Source of the DNA: Lepidostoma basale
Lineage: Eukaryota; Arthropoda; Insecta; Trichoptera; Lepidostomatidae
Reading direction: 5' to 3'
Length of the DNA: 64,000 bases
NCBI GenBank assembly: GCA_022606425.2
Contig: JAHDVF020001377.1
Span: 1 to 64,000 of the forward strand
The translations under genes and the position numbers were made by a program. The first letter of the stretch is position 1. Every line of letters begins with the position of its first letter. Below are positions 22,396-33,213 of this stretch, piece by piece. The notes under the pieces were generated by a model. The model was given only the letters and a program-made list of their open reading frames with translations. It was not told the origin of the DNA and did not search any database.

Positions 22396-23406
22396 CATCA
22401 AGAGATTTCAATAAAATCATTTGATTATCTTAAAAACTCATTAAAATAAATTGTGAAATACTTAACTGTAGTGTTTCAAAATAAAACCATTTAACATAAG
22501 AATGAAATTTTAAATAACAGTCGTTTATTAAAATATCAGCATACTTGAAATGCTGTCATGTATGCTGATATTTTTTTAGCTGTTTTATCTCCAGAACCAA
22601 CCTGCCAATGGTTATGACGGTAGGTAGAGCAATATCTTTGTTAAATCGTGTCACCTCGGATTAGTGAAAGTATAGTTGACCTGAGGGAGGCGCTGTCTCT
22701 GTCATTGATATAATTGTGAGTTCATCATATTATTTCATTGTGTGTTATTTACTGTTGTATCTCAAACTTTTTGTTAATAATATTATGTATCATTGGTGTA
22801 TTGGAATGTATTTCTGTGATGCTTTTGATATGTTTAAATAAAAAAATTAAATAAAAAATATGATGTTAAGAATAGTGGATAGGAATATCAAAATAAAAGT
22901 GTGCGACAATTCATCGATTGAGGGTAGTTGTGTGATTCAAGCTGTTTATTCGTTAGACGCTGTGAAAATTGAACAACTGACAACATTATATGTACGTACA
23001 GACTCGAACCTATATGTTTTAACGTGTTTATACGTGAAACAGATCTTCATTGGTTAGCCAGTGGCGTCCACAAAAGGACTGTAAATTTTCCGCTTGAGTT
23101 CCCACAATGCGGCTCCATTGAAAGCGCTGGCGAATTCACTATTCGGAAATGCTCGGAACTCTGCGGAAACACCCGAAGATATTCTGACCAAACGTAACTG
23201 AAGACTTGGCAAGACTTGTGGTGCTTCAATCATATATGTAAAGGTATAAGCATCGAATGATAAGTCCGTTGGCTATTGGACGTGATACCAAAAATGTGGC
23301 GATTTTTATCATCTCAAGCAAATCAAAATTACAAATATACGAGTACATTAAATTTAACATGTTCTTATTTTAAGATTTTAAACCTTAAAAAAATGCATAA
23401 CTTAAT
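22396..23406. other. Spacer, no gene recognised
   Basis: About 22560-22700 resembles part of the element tail at 62225 (CCAGAACCAACCTGCCAATG against AGAACCAACCTGCCTCTGG). About 23040-23230 is less AT-rich and unmatched. Confidence 0.35.
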
Positions 23407-23790
23407 TGACTAACCAACCATCACGCCGTTTCTTTGGAGAGGTAAGGATAGAATATCTTCATCTTCATTCATACATCGTAACATGTGCGCTCTTTAATTT
23501 TTCCGACCTTGAATGTAACCGTCTTTTAGTAATTTAGTAATTAGGCCCTACTTTATTTTCCTCGGTCAGGTTTGGCTTCTTTTTCCACTAACACCGCTTT
23601 TATACAACTTTTTAACTATTCTTCTGTGTATGTCATATGTCCCAAACCATCTTAGTGATCATTTTTTAATTTTACATATGATGCAATCATCCGATATTCA
23701 TTCCGGAGTTCTATCATACATAATTTTCCTGCACATTCTTCTCAGCGATCTTATTTCTACGGCATTTATTCTACTTCCATACATAACAGT
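23407..23790 (-). pseudogene. LINE family A, 3' fragment
   Basis: Starts with TGACTAACCAACCATCACGC, the reversed 3' end, and continues through the antisense of the RGRPRKTW, FGHMERM and MRSLRRMCG regions with many indels. Confidence 0.7.
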
Positions 23791-23848
23791 TGTCACAAAT
23801 AATTTTACAGGTTTTAAATTAAACAATGTTGAAATAATAAAACAGTAA

Positions 23849-24115
23849 TTAGAAGGAACATTCACACACAGTAAAGAGTCAAAAACGATGACACATAATA
23901 AATTAAAAACGATAAACAATAAAACATAGGAACAAGTACACGTAAAGGTTCGAAAAATTAAGGAAATTTGACATTTGATATATTATTGTAACACCTGATG
24001 ATGTCAACATAGGTTGATGAAACAGCTGTCGCGTAAAATAAAATACAATTGTGATACAAAAAACAAAGATATTTAATTTAACATAGTGTTTCGGCCAAAA
24101 CAATGGACTCATGAA
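23849..24115 (+). repeat. Family A non-autonomous element, near full length
   Basis: Begins near AGAAGGAACATTCACACACA, contains the plus-strand motif at 23986-24034, and ends at TTTCGGCCAAAACAATGGAC. The same order of parts occurs at 48680-48936 and 54700-54925, which defines a repeat unit of about 230-270 bp with the motif internal. Confidence 0.65.
23986..24034 (+). ncRNA. Hammerhead-like motif, family A
   Basis: TTGTAACAC, CTGATGA, T, GTCAAC with GTTGAT, GAAA, ACAGCTGT, C, GCG. The core is intact. Stem II uses the T-A/G-T variant of the GCC/GGC base, and the downstream stem I strand is shortened. Confidence 0.6.
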
Positions 24116-24249
24116 TTATAATATAATAATTTACCATAACCTGAAATTAAAATTATTTATAATATTTTTTTATTTAGTCGATTTAATATAGGTAAATCAT
24201 TTCGTTTTAAGACCATTGTACCGTCATTTTTTATTATTTTATTTCTATG

Positions 24250-24305
24250 AAATTATCGCGACAGCTATTTCACTAACCAATATTGGCATCGTCGGGTGTT
24301 ACATT
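24250..24305 (-). ncRNA. Hammerhead-like motif, family A, degraded
   Basis: Minus strand: TGTAACACCCGACGATGCCAATATTGGTTAGTGAAATAGCTGTCGCGA. The core is damaged (CCGACGA) and stem III is broken (ATAGCTGT). Confidence 0.5.
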
Positions 24306-24774
24306 CAACTGAATGTCATTGTCATGTTGTCTATTTAAGTAGACGTACGTTTAAAGTTGTTTTATAGACACAAGAAATAAGAAATAGCGTCTCGGGACCA
24401 ACAGTTACGGGATAAAAATAGGACATACATAACTTGCAATGTTAAAGGCTTGTATTAAAAAGGTTAAAAGGACATTGATTGACATCATCCCGAGCCGTTG
24501 TTTCCAACTAGTTTCTTAGCTTGCCAGCTAGAGAGAAAATCCTCTCCCTCCAGTACCGAATTGGAACGTCTAGCGCCCACAGTTTCATAAATGACGATTT
24601 TTAAATGTTTATGATAAAATAATAATAATATGCTAACTTTTAAAGCGCCGTTTTTGTTATGTAATCACCTCAAGGGCGCATTAAGACGTGTTTTAAATCT
24701 TAAAAATCTAAATGTGACCGCTTAAAAAATTATCGGTTTAAAAGTATAGTAGAACAGAGTATAAATGTTCAAAT

Positions 24775-25014
24775 TGGGTATGAAATATGAAAAAGATGGG
24801 TTTTCAATTTAGATCTGAATTCTGTCGGATCATTTATGCATCTAAGGTGTGAAGGGAGATTGTTCCAAGCTGATGGACCGGCTACCGCGAACGCTCGATC
24901 CCCGAAATTTGTACTGAGGCAACGCTTCGGCTCAACTAATCTTCCTATTGCTGAGGAGTTTGCCGAGCGAAGTGTGGATTTCCGTGAATTTAGGCTGTCA
25001 ACGACTGTCAACAA
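24775..25014 (-). pseudogene. LINE RT C-terminus, a different lineage (family G)
   Basis: Minus-strand frame: STLRSANSSAIGRLVEPKR, then FGDRAFAVAGPSAWNNLPSH, FRSKLKTHLF. The GDRAFAVAGP.WNNLP and KTHLF motifs are typical of the extreme C-terminus of CR1/Jockey-type non-LTR RTs and differ from the RTE-like families elsewhere here. The frame is intact over about 80 codons, with a stop at 24769-24771. Confidence 0.75.
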
Positions 25015-25039
25015 TTTGTCAACGTTAACGTGCTAATTC

Positions 25040-25262
25040 AATTTTTTTAAGTAATAATTAAATAAAACGATATATTTTTTAACAACTTCCACTTTTGTCT
25101 TTATTTTGACAGCGACCGGTTTCGCCGGGCTCGCTGGCATCGACAGACTAGTCGGGACCAGTCTGTCGATGACATCGAGCCTGGCGTAACCGGTCGCTGT
25201 CGAAATGAAGACAAAAGTGGAAGTAGTAAAAATTATCGTTTTATTTAATGATTATTTAAAAT
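25040..25262. repeat. Family D foldback, both arms intact
   Basis: CAACTTCCACTTTTGTCTTT pairs with AAGACAAAAGTGGAAGTAGT, and inner TTTTGACAGCGACCGGTTTC with AACCGGTCGCTGTCGAAAT. The plus copy has GTAA in place of GAAA, so that copy's core is doubly altered. Confidence 0.7.
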
Positions 25263-25863
25263 GAACTTCCCTCAAGAGATTTCAGTAAAATCATTTGAAT
25301 AAATATATTTTTTTAACTATTTGATTAATTTGATAATGCCATGTTTTTTTCCGCGGTTTTCGTTAACTCCAAAATCCATTTATATCGTTATTGAATATTT
25401 TATAAACCATACTTTTTTCTTCATGTATGTTGTCCAAACCAACTTAATGATTTTGTTCATAGTCTTATTTTTTTTAATCCTCACTGTCTAACTAACTAAC
25501 CATCACGCCGTTTCTCTGGAGGGTTAGGCTATGATGGATCACCATACTCCTTTGTCCTTACACACCTTTCTAAATTCCTCTACATTCATAACATATATCG
25601 TAACTTGCACGCTCGTCGATCTTTCTGAAATTGAATGTAGCCGCATTTTCGCATTCGATTAATTTGGTCATGCCATGCTTTTCTTGGTCTTCCACGGCTT
25701 CTCTTTCCACTCACACTGCTTGTATACAATATTTTCACCATTCTTCTCTCATCCATTCGTTTCATATGTTCAAAACATATAAAGGATCTTTTTTGAATTT
25801 TACTTATGATGCTAACAACTGCATTACATTTCTTATTTATATCGTCGTTCGGTATTATCATAT

Positions 25864-26114
25864 CGTCGGTTCAAAGGTAAAACTCAATAAGTGACATTCG
25901 AATTTTTTTTTTTTTTGCAATTTCTGATCAGACTTGTGAATTCTACGTCAGAAAGTAATCACCAAGGTTTTTTACTAAAGAACAACTGTTATTCTTTAAT
26001 AAATACACTTGGTGATTGTTTTCTGACGTAGAATTCACAAGTCTGATGCGGAAGTTGCAAAAAAAGGAGAAAAATTTGAAATGTCACTTAATGAGTTTTA
26101 CCTTTGAACCGACG
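25864..26114. mobile_element. 251-bp terminal-inverted-repeat element inside a LINE
   Basis: The left end CGTCGGTTCAAAGGTAAAAC and the right end GTTTTACCTTTGAACCGACG are exact inverted repeats. Pairing continues inward with mismatches to the AATTCTACGTCAGAAAGTAA region, so most of the element folds back. It is flanked by ATAT on both sides (4-bp duplication, or TA if one terminal base belongs to the element). No coding capacity. Confidence 0.8.
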
Positions 26115-26217
26115 ATATATCGTTTTCTCGCACATTCTTCTTAGTGATCTCATTTCTACGGCATTTATCCTACTTTCATAATTCTTTTGCCAGCTCCAAG
26201 CTTCACTTTTACACATT

Positions 26218-26474
26218 AGGACGTTGAATCTAATCGGCTCGGATTTGGACATTTTCAGTGTTAGTGAGGCAGTATTCATAATAAATATTTTACAAATTCT
26301 AGAAATAGTACTGCCTCACTGACGTCGACATGTTTGGGCTTCTTCCGATAGGTATGATTTTTTGGTTTCATGTTGTTTTATCTTTGTAACACCGTTTTGT
26401 GTCCAAATGAGTCGCCTAAATGTTTTTCGTTTGTTACGTCTCATTTGTGTATTATGTATAAATAAATAAATAAA
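26218..26474 (+). mobile_element. Unidentified insertion with AAAT tail
   Basis: Starts TAGGACGTTGAATC and ends in ATAAATAAATAAATAAAT, splitting the LINE between its CATACAT and GGCGCTAGAAC segments. An internal partial inverted repeat (TAGTGAGGCAGTA with TACTGCCTCACTGA) is present. The A-rich tail suggests a retroposed element. I see no pol III boxes I would trust and no other copy in the window. Confidence 0.55.
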
Positions 26475-26505
26475 TTTGGATTGGCGCTAGAACTCCATTA
26501 AAATT

Positions 26506-27519
26506 TGCTATGTATTTGATGCTAAAGGCAAATATTTTAACATAGTTTCAATCTTACTCCGGGCCTAACTGACCCCCGACCTCGACATTTGTCTTCCTGT
26601 CACCCTCCGGTGGGGCAAGCCTTATCTCGGAAGTCTTGTTCCGCTGGACATCCTGTTAGGCGCTATGTATTTCCCTGTCTTACACCATTGTCCTTAATAA
26701 TAAAATAACCAGAGATATAAACAGCGTCTCGTAAAATTGTCAGTAATTGAAAACCAACAAATAAATCTTAAAGGAAATTAAACTTCTATTCCGTATGAAA
26801 CCTTTTTTTATTGATTCATGAACAATTATTTGAAACCATTCATAAAATATTTGATATAATAATAGTAATAAATTGGATGATTTATAGAGCGCTATTTTTA
26901 TGAAGTAATCATCTCAAGGGTGCTGTAGCTCCATTTTATAAACTAGTTGAAGATAAACATTTTAGTTAAAATAAACATTTTTGTTCAGAATAAACATTTT
27001 GTTAAAAATAAACATTTTTGTAAAAAATAAACATTCTTTGATAAAAATCTCCCGCGCATACTTAGATCGTCCAACATCCACAAAAAAATAATATAAAATA
27101 CAATGATATAAAATAAAAAAACAAAATATAAATAATCTCGTATGAAGGGTATATTTAGATTAATCAAATGATGCGTAGGAAGTGTAATTTTTTCGGAGGT
27201 TGGTATTTATGGGTGTGCTTGTCGTATCTGAGAATAATGTTATCCACCTTTAAGGTGACTGCGCCCGCCTTGCAACCCAAGCTTTGCCTAGAGGTGCACT
27301 GCCACCAATCTTTTTCCGAACCACGTGAACCGAAACTAGTATAGTTATTTATCACCAACAATTGTTTTCCTCTTCAGGAAATGTCTTATATTTAATTAAT
27401 TTTTTTTTTAAAGTGAGTGCTGTTTATTCAAAGTATATAAAAAATAAAACGACAAATAAAACATCTACAACACAAAGTATAGCGAACATAGAAGAAAAAC
27501 ATTAATTATTTATGAAATT
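26506..27519. other. Spacer, no gene recognised
   Basis: About 26560-26680 is less AT-rich and unmatched. About 26945-27045 has a degenerate repeat of AAATAAACATTTT units. Nothing codes recognisably. Confidence 0.35.
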
Positions 27520-28100
27520 TAATTGTATCTCAATAGAGACGAAGATGCAAACTGGAAACTGAATATGGTTGATCAAGGTGTTTACAGGACTTATGACCTG
27601 TCATTGGTTGGGTTAAGCGCACGCTTTATGTAATTACAACATTCCCCATTCCACATATTTCTTTGTGACCATGTAAGGCTAATTTTTGGAGGTTGTATAT
27701 ATGCTACGAATCTATGCTTATCTTCACATGTCAGTTTCAATACACCATCTTCGTAGATTTGATTACATATGTTAATCTTTTTTTAAGATTAATCTATATA
27801 ATCCACACACTAACGCCATCTATGGAGATTAATTTTTAGCATTTAGCAAACTACTTTATTAACACAATGTGAAGGCTATCGCCATTAACGCATTGTTTAG
27901 AAGCCACCTGGAGATATCACTCTTATCTAAATGCCAAAGAATTGACCAGAATAATTACAAATATTTTTTTGTGAATGTATACTTATACTTGTATACGAAC
28001 ACTGGATTTCACCCATGGTGGGTGATAAATTCATTTCATTCAATGAATGGGTGAAATCCAGTATTCGTATACAAGTATAAGTAAACATTCACAAAAAAAT
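27520..28100 (+). mobile_element. MITE copy ending in a terminal hairpin
   Basis: TTAATTGTATCTCAATAGAG to GCGCACGCTTTATGTAATTA, then the GCCATCTATGGAGATTAATT region and, at 27975-28095, inverted copies of GAATGTATACTTATACTTGT around a GGGTGAAATCCAGT/ACTGGATTTCACCC centre. It shows the terminal block of this family in palindromic form. Confidence 0.7.
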
Positions 28101-28248
28101 ATTAATTATTCAATTTATGCATAGGTACTCACATATTTTATACTTGAAAAAAAAATTGCAACGGCGATGTGCTGAATTGTATCGAATTTCAATTACTTAT
28201 ATTCTTTAATTTCAAACTCGATTTCAAAAGACTGATAATTTGTCTCCG

Positions 28249-28360
28249 TTTCATCTGCAGAGACGACGGGGTCCATTCTGCTGCTAATCAAAACTTCCCC
28301 GGCACCGTACAATCAGACCCACAATGGCCATTCAGAACTTGGCTCTTTTCACTTGAATGA
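28249..28360 (+). other. Weak candidate 3' exon, unrecognised
   Basis: A strong acceptor-like string (GTCTCCGTTTCATCTGCAG, ending at about 28260) is followed by an open segment reading RDDGVHSAANQNFPGTVQSD and a stop at 28358-28360. The block is less AT-rich and unmatched in the window. Not recognised. With one splice-like site as the only evidence this may be noncoding. Confidence 0.2.
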
Positions 28361-28639
28361 GGCTGCATCCAGTCCATTCAGATGAACTGCACTACGAAAT
28401 TCTGAGTAAACTATCGGAACTATTCGACGGTTAATTTTGTATTGGGACCCGACCAATTTGTACTGTTAATTAAATTGATTTAATTTCTTATCTCTGATCG
28501 TAAATTTCTAAGGGAAAAGGGAAAGATTTTGTTTTGTTTTACTTTAAGTATTCCCTTGTTAGATCTTTCAAATGAAACAATGAAATTATAATAATCTGAT
28601 AGTACATTGTTTTGTCCGAAACACTATGATACTTTAACA

Positions 28640-28815
28640 GTAACTAACTAACTAATTAACCATAACCCCTTCTCTCCGAAAGGGTAGGCAGAAAATAATG
28701 GACTGTCACATTTTAACCGATGCGGCACTCCATCCTTCTATTTTCACCCCGCGGGAGACGCGGTGTGATGGGTTGCGAACCTCATCGCCATCAATAGGCA
28801 TTTCCCACTCACACT
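28640..28815 (-). pseudogene. LINE family A relative, 3' UTR tail
   Basis: TAACTAACTAACTAATTAAC, then AAAGGGTAGGCAGAAAATAA, CCGATGCGGCACTCCATCC and GGAGACGCGGTGTGATGGG. The longer 3' end is shared only with 61203-61380, marking a subfamily with an extended tail. Confidence 0.7.
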
Positions 28816-29640
28816 TAGATTTCATTGGGAATGAGAGTTTAATATTAAAAAAAAAATTTAAATATTTTTTATTAGTGAATTAAACTAAGTTTTTCAATTT
28901 CCTAAGTATAGTACTATGGAATTCCACAGTGTTAATACCTTAGCGTTCAATAAGTTTAGTCTTAATACTCGTAGTTACTTATTTTAATTAACAACTTAAA
29001 AAAATTATAATTTTCAATATCATAGTTAAAGTACCTATATTATATAGAATGTATTTATTTCTATTCAAATGTCATTCACAGGCATTTCAAATTGACACAA
29101 AACAATAATAAACATTTGATAAAAAAATAGTTGAAAAATTCTTGTTTCACGTAACATTGAATTCATGAATGTACAAAGGACAACTTAAATATCACGCAAG
29201 GAATTGAAGAGACTCGCTCCAGTTGGGGATGGATCCGTGTTGGCTCATTGTTATTCATACCATCCCCATTACAAATTAGGGACTCACCCTTCCGCTAACC
29301 GACACGACGGGCCACGGGCGAGCATCTTTCTCCGCACAAGCCTCATTTTTCTGGGGTTTAAAACGGCGATGAATTTGTCAGGGAGGGATTCCTTGTAAAT
29401 CTGCCGAACAAGAACGGAGTGGCGGCGACACGGTATTGTTTCAGAATAAATCAAAAAATGTCTTTGTATTTATGTACGCACGTAAGAAGTTTACTTCTTT
29501 GGTGAAACAAAACATAAATAAATACATTTAAAGTGTTTCAACACAAGTTTTTTCACTGATAAATTTTTCACTGCACAGTTCGGGAAAAATAATTAATTGA
29601 TCATTTATCATTGATGGGTAACTTCATAATGTAACAGCAA
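28816..29640. other. Spacer with a GC-richer single-copy block
   Basis: About 28890-28960 matches the outer right arm of the palindromic MITE at 9515-9575 (GGAATTCCACAGTGTTAATA). About 29200-29440 is GC-richer (GACACGACGGGCCACGGGCG), unmatched and has no recognisable coding content. Confidence 0.4.
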
Positions 29641-30330
29641 ATACTATTAATACGAATGAAAACGTCAGTTTTCTAGAAGTTATATTATATATTACGTGAA
29701 TGACATGTTTCACCCTTCTAAGGCTTCTTCTTCTTCTTCTTTTAATAGATCTGACTATCTGTGACACAGAAATAATGTCTCGTTGGATGATGAGGTCCAG
29801 CTGTCCTTCCATCTCTTAAACCGTCTTCCAGGTGGGCGGTGTCCGGAGGGAATTTCTGTCTGAAGTCTGTTACCATCCAATTGGGCTACGTGGTCCCTCC
29901 AGTATCTTATTCTGGATCTACTCCACTGAAAGATATCCTCTATTTCGCAAGTTTTTCTTATGTCTACGTTACGGACACGATCTCGGAGAGTTTTTCCAGT
30001 AACTGATCTTAGGACCTTCATCTCTGATGTTCTAAGTAGTCCCTTGGTTCGCATGCTGTCGGTCAGCGTCTCTACAGCGTAGAAGTCTGCTACGTTATGA
30101 TAGGTTGCACGCATGTTTTATAAATTCTGACCTTGCTGTCAATACGCATGTGCTTGTTCTTCCAGACCAGATTCTTCAGACATCCTGACACGGCAGAGGC
30201 TTTACTGACGGTAATTTTTTCTTCTAATGCATTATTATCAAATGTTATGATAAAACTTCTAGAAAACTGACGTTTTCATTCGTATTGATTAATTGATATG
30301 GAATTTTACATCATTGTTCAAGAAACAATA
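29641..30330. repeat. Family E foldback split by a LINE
   Basis: The left arm is AATGAAAACGTCAGTTTTCT and GACATGTTTCACCCTTCTAA. The right arm, after the insertion, is TTATCAAATGTTATGATAAA and CTTCTAGAAAACTGACGTTT. Removing 29725-30220 gives an order equivalent to the copy at 49190-49360. Confidence 0.7.
29725..30220 (-). mobile_element. LINE family F copy with target-site duplication
   Basis: Minus strand: MRATYHNVADFYAVETLTDS, VLRSVTGKTLRDRVRNVDIR, CEIEDIFQWSRSRIRYWRDH, then PPGRRFKRWKDSW and a stop, with TTCTTCTTC tail at the left. Flanks are CTTCTAAGGC (29715-29724) and CTTCTAATGC (30221-30230), a 10-bp duplication with one mismatch. The 119-codon frame is open, so it is relatively young, but it is strongly 5'-truncated. 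Confidence 0.8.
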
Positions 30331-30379
30331 AATCAGAAAACTTTTATTTATGTCACTTATAATTACAATAATTTTATTG

Positions 30380-30595
30380 AATCGTTATTTACATCATTAA
30401 GGGTACAAAGGGTATATCTATCATTTTAATTCTCATGACATGTGAAAGGTAGCTAATCTATGCGAATTTTGTTGTCACGTGAATTCTACACCGGAACAAA
30501 GACAGTGTGACAAACATAATGCCATTGCCGGGAATTGAACCCGGGACCTTCAGTGTGATAGTCAAAGCACTGCCACTCTGTCACCAAAGTGGTCG
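30380..30595 (-). mobile_element. tRNA-derived SINE
   Basis: Antisense copy: ACATCATTAAGGGTACAAAG tail, GTCACGTGAATTCTACACCG body, then the head with B box GGGAATTGAACCCGGGACC and A box at about 30575-30590. Same tail type as 18728-18970. Confidence 0.8.
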
Positions 30596-30715
30596 AATTA
30601 TTGTACTAATATATTTGGTGCAGGTTTTTTCTTATTATTAAAAAGGTTTTACAAACAATATTGCGCGACATATTCGAAAATATCTATCTAAAATGTGACA
30701 GTTCGTTGGTACCAA

Positions 30716-30945
30716 CTTACCATCACGCCGTCTCCTCGGAAGGGTAGGCAGAAATAATGGACCGCTACACTTCTCTTTCCTGGCATATTTTTCTCGATTT
30801 TTAAACATTCATACATCGTGTCATATACGCTCGTCGATTTCTCTGACTCCTCACGTGGCCGACATTCAATATTTGATGTATTTGATCGTGCCACGTTTTA
30901 CTCAGTCTTCCTCTATTTCTAGTTCTATTTACATCGTTAACGTTA
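30716..30945 (-). pseudogene. LINE family A, 3' fragment
   Basis: CATCACGCCGTCTCCTCGGA, GGCAGAAATAATGGACCGC, then the antisense of the MYECLK (MNVEEA equivalent), CRPREESEKS and ARSNTSNIE segments, up to GTAACGTTAACGT. A MITE fragment follows. Confidence 0.7.
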
Positions 30946-30949
30946 ATGT

Positions 30950-31078
30950 TGTATTACATAAAGCGATCGCTTAACCCAACCAATGACAGGTCATAAGTCC
31001 TGTAAACGCCTCGACCACCATATTCTATTTCCAAATAATTTACATCTTCGTCTCTATTGAGATACAATTAATTATTAA
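30950..31078 (-). mobile_element. MITE, terminal part only
   Basis: TGTATTACATAAAGCGATCG, CCAATGACAGGTCATAAGTC, CATCTTCGTCTCTATTGAGA, ending CAATTAATT. About 130 bp, the inner-to-terminal part of one arm. Confidence 0.65.
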
Positions 31079-31587
31079 TGATATTGAATGTTTAAAACAC
31101 ATTGAATACAAAATAAAATGTTAGATCTGTAGTATTTTTGTTTGTTATATAGTAAATGACAGTGAAAATAAAATGTACCGAAGTGTTAAGTCGTATACTC
31201 CCAAGAGCCGCCACTGTAACATCATTAACTTAACTGTTATTGCGTTGTTTCTGGCCTTAATTTGAAAATGTACTTGCTCAGATTTCAAGGTCGGTCTAAA
31301 AAGTTGATAATTTGATCTGTTGTTGTGTTGCTTTTGGTAATTAATTTTGTATTCCATCTCCGATATCATATAGTTATTTATATTTATATAACGTATCTGA
31401 TACATTTTGGCACTTGCGTGGGAAAATAACTTAAGGTAATGATAACAATGAAAATGTATTGTCAACATCTCTGAGATAACCGCAAATTTTACCATTTATT
31501 AAAAAATCTTCTTCTTCTTGTTTCCCCTTGTTAGTTCCCCCCAACGTTGGGGATCGCTGCAGCTAAATTAATTATTAAAAAAAAAAA
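31079..31587. other. AT-rich spacer
   Basis: A 116-codon minus-strand frame (31145-31495) is open but shows no domain. About 31505-31560 has a CTTCTTCTTGTTTCCCC string that may be a short LINE tail. Confidence 0.3.
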
Positions 31588-31937
31588 TTGTGAATGTATA
31601 CTTATACTTGTATACGAATCCTGGATTTCACCCACGGTGGGTTATTAATTCATGAATTTTAATTGTATGAAGATTTTGATTACTTATGTTTATCTTAGAT
31701 CTTATAGATGGCATATTGAAACTGACACGTGAAGTTAAGCATAGATTTGTAACATATATACAACTTCCAAAAATTTGTCTTACATGGTCATAAAGAAAAA
31801 TGTGGAATGGGGAATGTTGTAATTACATAAAGCGTGCGCTTAACCCAACCAATGACAGGTCATAAGTCCTGTAAACACCTTGATCAACCATATTCAATTT
31901 CCAGTTTGCATGTTCGTCTTTATTGAGATACAATTAA
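31588..31937 (-). mobile_element. MITE, single-arm copy
   Basis: TGAATGTATACTTATACTTG terminal block, CTTATAGATGGCATATTG, TACAACTTCCAAAAATTTGT, ACATAAAGCGTGCGCTTAAC, ending with TATTGAGATACAATTAAAAT. The opposite orientation of 16908-17230. Confidence 0.7.
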
Positions 31938-31964
31938 AATTCATATTTTAATTATGTTTGCTGA

Positions 31965-32030
31965 GTCGCTCTTTACATCATTACAGCGCGAGTCAAATCG
32001 GTGTAAAGGGTATAACTATCATATTAAATG
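31965..32030 (-). mobile_element. SINE 3' fragment
   Basis: GAGTCGCTCTTTACATCATT and GTGTAAAGGGTATAACTATC match the reversed tail of the SINE at 18728-18970. No head is present. Confidence 0.55.
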
Positions 32031-32087
32031 ATTCTATTGACATTTGATGGATTGATACTACACAATATGGAAAAAAATAATTAATTA

Positions 32088-32345
32088 TTAAGGATGACAG
32101 CAGAATAAATGCGGTAGAGATGAGGTCCCTAAGACGTATGTGTGATGGAATGACGTAATAAATCAAATATTGAATGTCGGCCACGTGATGAGTCAGAGAA
32201 ATCGTCGCGCGTGCATGACACGATGTATGAATGTTGAAGAAGCGAGAGAAATATACTAGGAAAGAAAAGTGTGGCAATCCATTATTTCTGCCTACTCCTT
32301 CGGGGAGACGGCGTGATGGTTAGTTAGTTAGTTAGTTAGTGAGTT
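32088..32345 (+). pseudogene. LINE family A, 3' fragment with internal deletion
   Basis: DDSRINAVEMRSLRRMC-equivalent sequence is joined directly to NQILNVGHV-equivalent sequence (ATAAATCAAATATTGAATGT), then the 3' UTR and a GTTAGTTAGTTAGTTAG tail. The FGHMERM block is deleted. Confidence 0.7.
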
Positions 32346-32939
32346 TTCTAACCTTTACTATCGTCAACAACTCTCTATTGGCTCCAGTTCTCTGTTGTAC
32401 ATCTACATTGAGCCTAATTAGGGCCCCATATCACGGCACCTGCCGAGATATTGAGGTAAGTACCTAAGCTTTACAGTACGTGTGAAAACACGTGTTGAGT
32501 ATTAAAAATATATTTTGTTTTTATTAAAATGTTTGATGTTCTTATTCAGTACAAATATGCAAAAGAATTCTCACCAATAATACAATTACGTGTTATTCAG
32601 AAACGCCATGCATAAATTCAGAATTACAAACAAAATAATGTTCGCATACATTACAGCGCAGTACGTAGTACGTAATATTTAAATTACAGCGTTTGCGGTC
32701 CCCGGTTTAAGGCCTCTGTCTCAGACTCAGAATGATGAGCAATTTGATCTCGTCAGGGACTCCCAAGCCATGTATTAAATTACGACCCGGACGTTGCGAC
32801 GTCTTTTTAGCGTTCTATTAGCGTACCTACGTCAGTTCTTTGTACATAATATCAAAGGGGCTTACGGAAATAGAGAGTTCAATGTTCAATCTAGATACTA
32901 CAGAAATACCATATATTTTTTGGAAGTTGTATACATTCA
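32346..32939. other. Spacer, partly less AT-rich
   Basis: About 32690-32830 (GTTTGCGGTCCCCGGTTTAA and following) is unmatched and less AT-rich. No gene recognised. Confidence 0.35.
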
Positions 32940-33213
32940 AAAGGAAGTTGAATATATTGTAGTTGTATATATTCCAAAAATTTGTCAGACATGGTCATAA
33001 GAAAGTTGGAATGGGGAATGTTGTAATTACATAAAGTGTGCACTTAACCCAACCAACGACAGTTCATAAGTCCTGTAAACACTTTGATCAACCAAATTCA
33101 GTTTCCAATTTGCATCTTCGTCTCTATTGCGATACAATTAAATCATGAATTGATAACCCGCAATGGGTGAATACAGTATTCGTATACAAGTATATGTATA
33201 TATTCAAAAAATA
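32940..33213 (-). mobile_element. MITE copy
   Basis: TTCCAAAAATTTGTCAGACA to TTGCGATACAATTAAATCAT, then the terminal block ATACAGTATTCGTATACAAG. It is followed immediately by another copy, giving a tandem pair. Confidence 0.7.

Larger units (their letters stand above)
25489..26505 (-). pseudogene. LINE family A (subfamily b), 3' copy with two nested insertions
   Basis: The 3' end TAACTAACTAACCATCACGC lies at the left. The minus strand encodes KKCNAVVSIISKIQKRSFIC, FEHMKRMDERRMVKILYTSS and GKRSRGRPRKAWHDQINRM. It is interrupted at 25864-26114 by a MITE, resumes with the MRSLRRMCEKTIY region to about 26217, is interrupted again at about 26218-26474, and continues with TTGGCGCTAGAACTCCATT. It is 5'-truncated. 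Confidence 0.8.
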
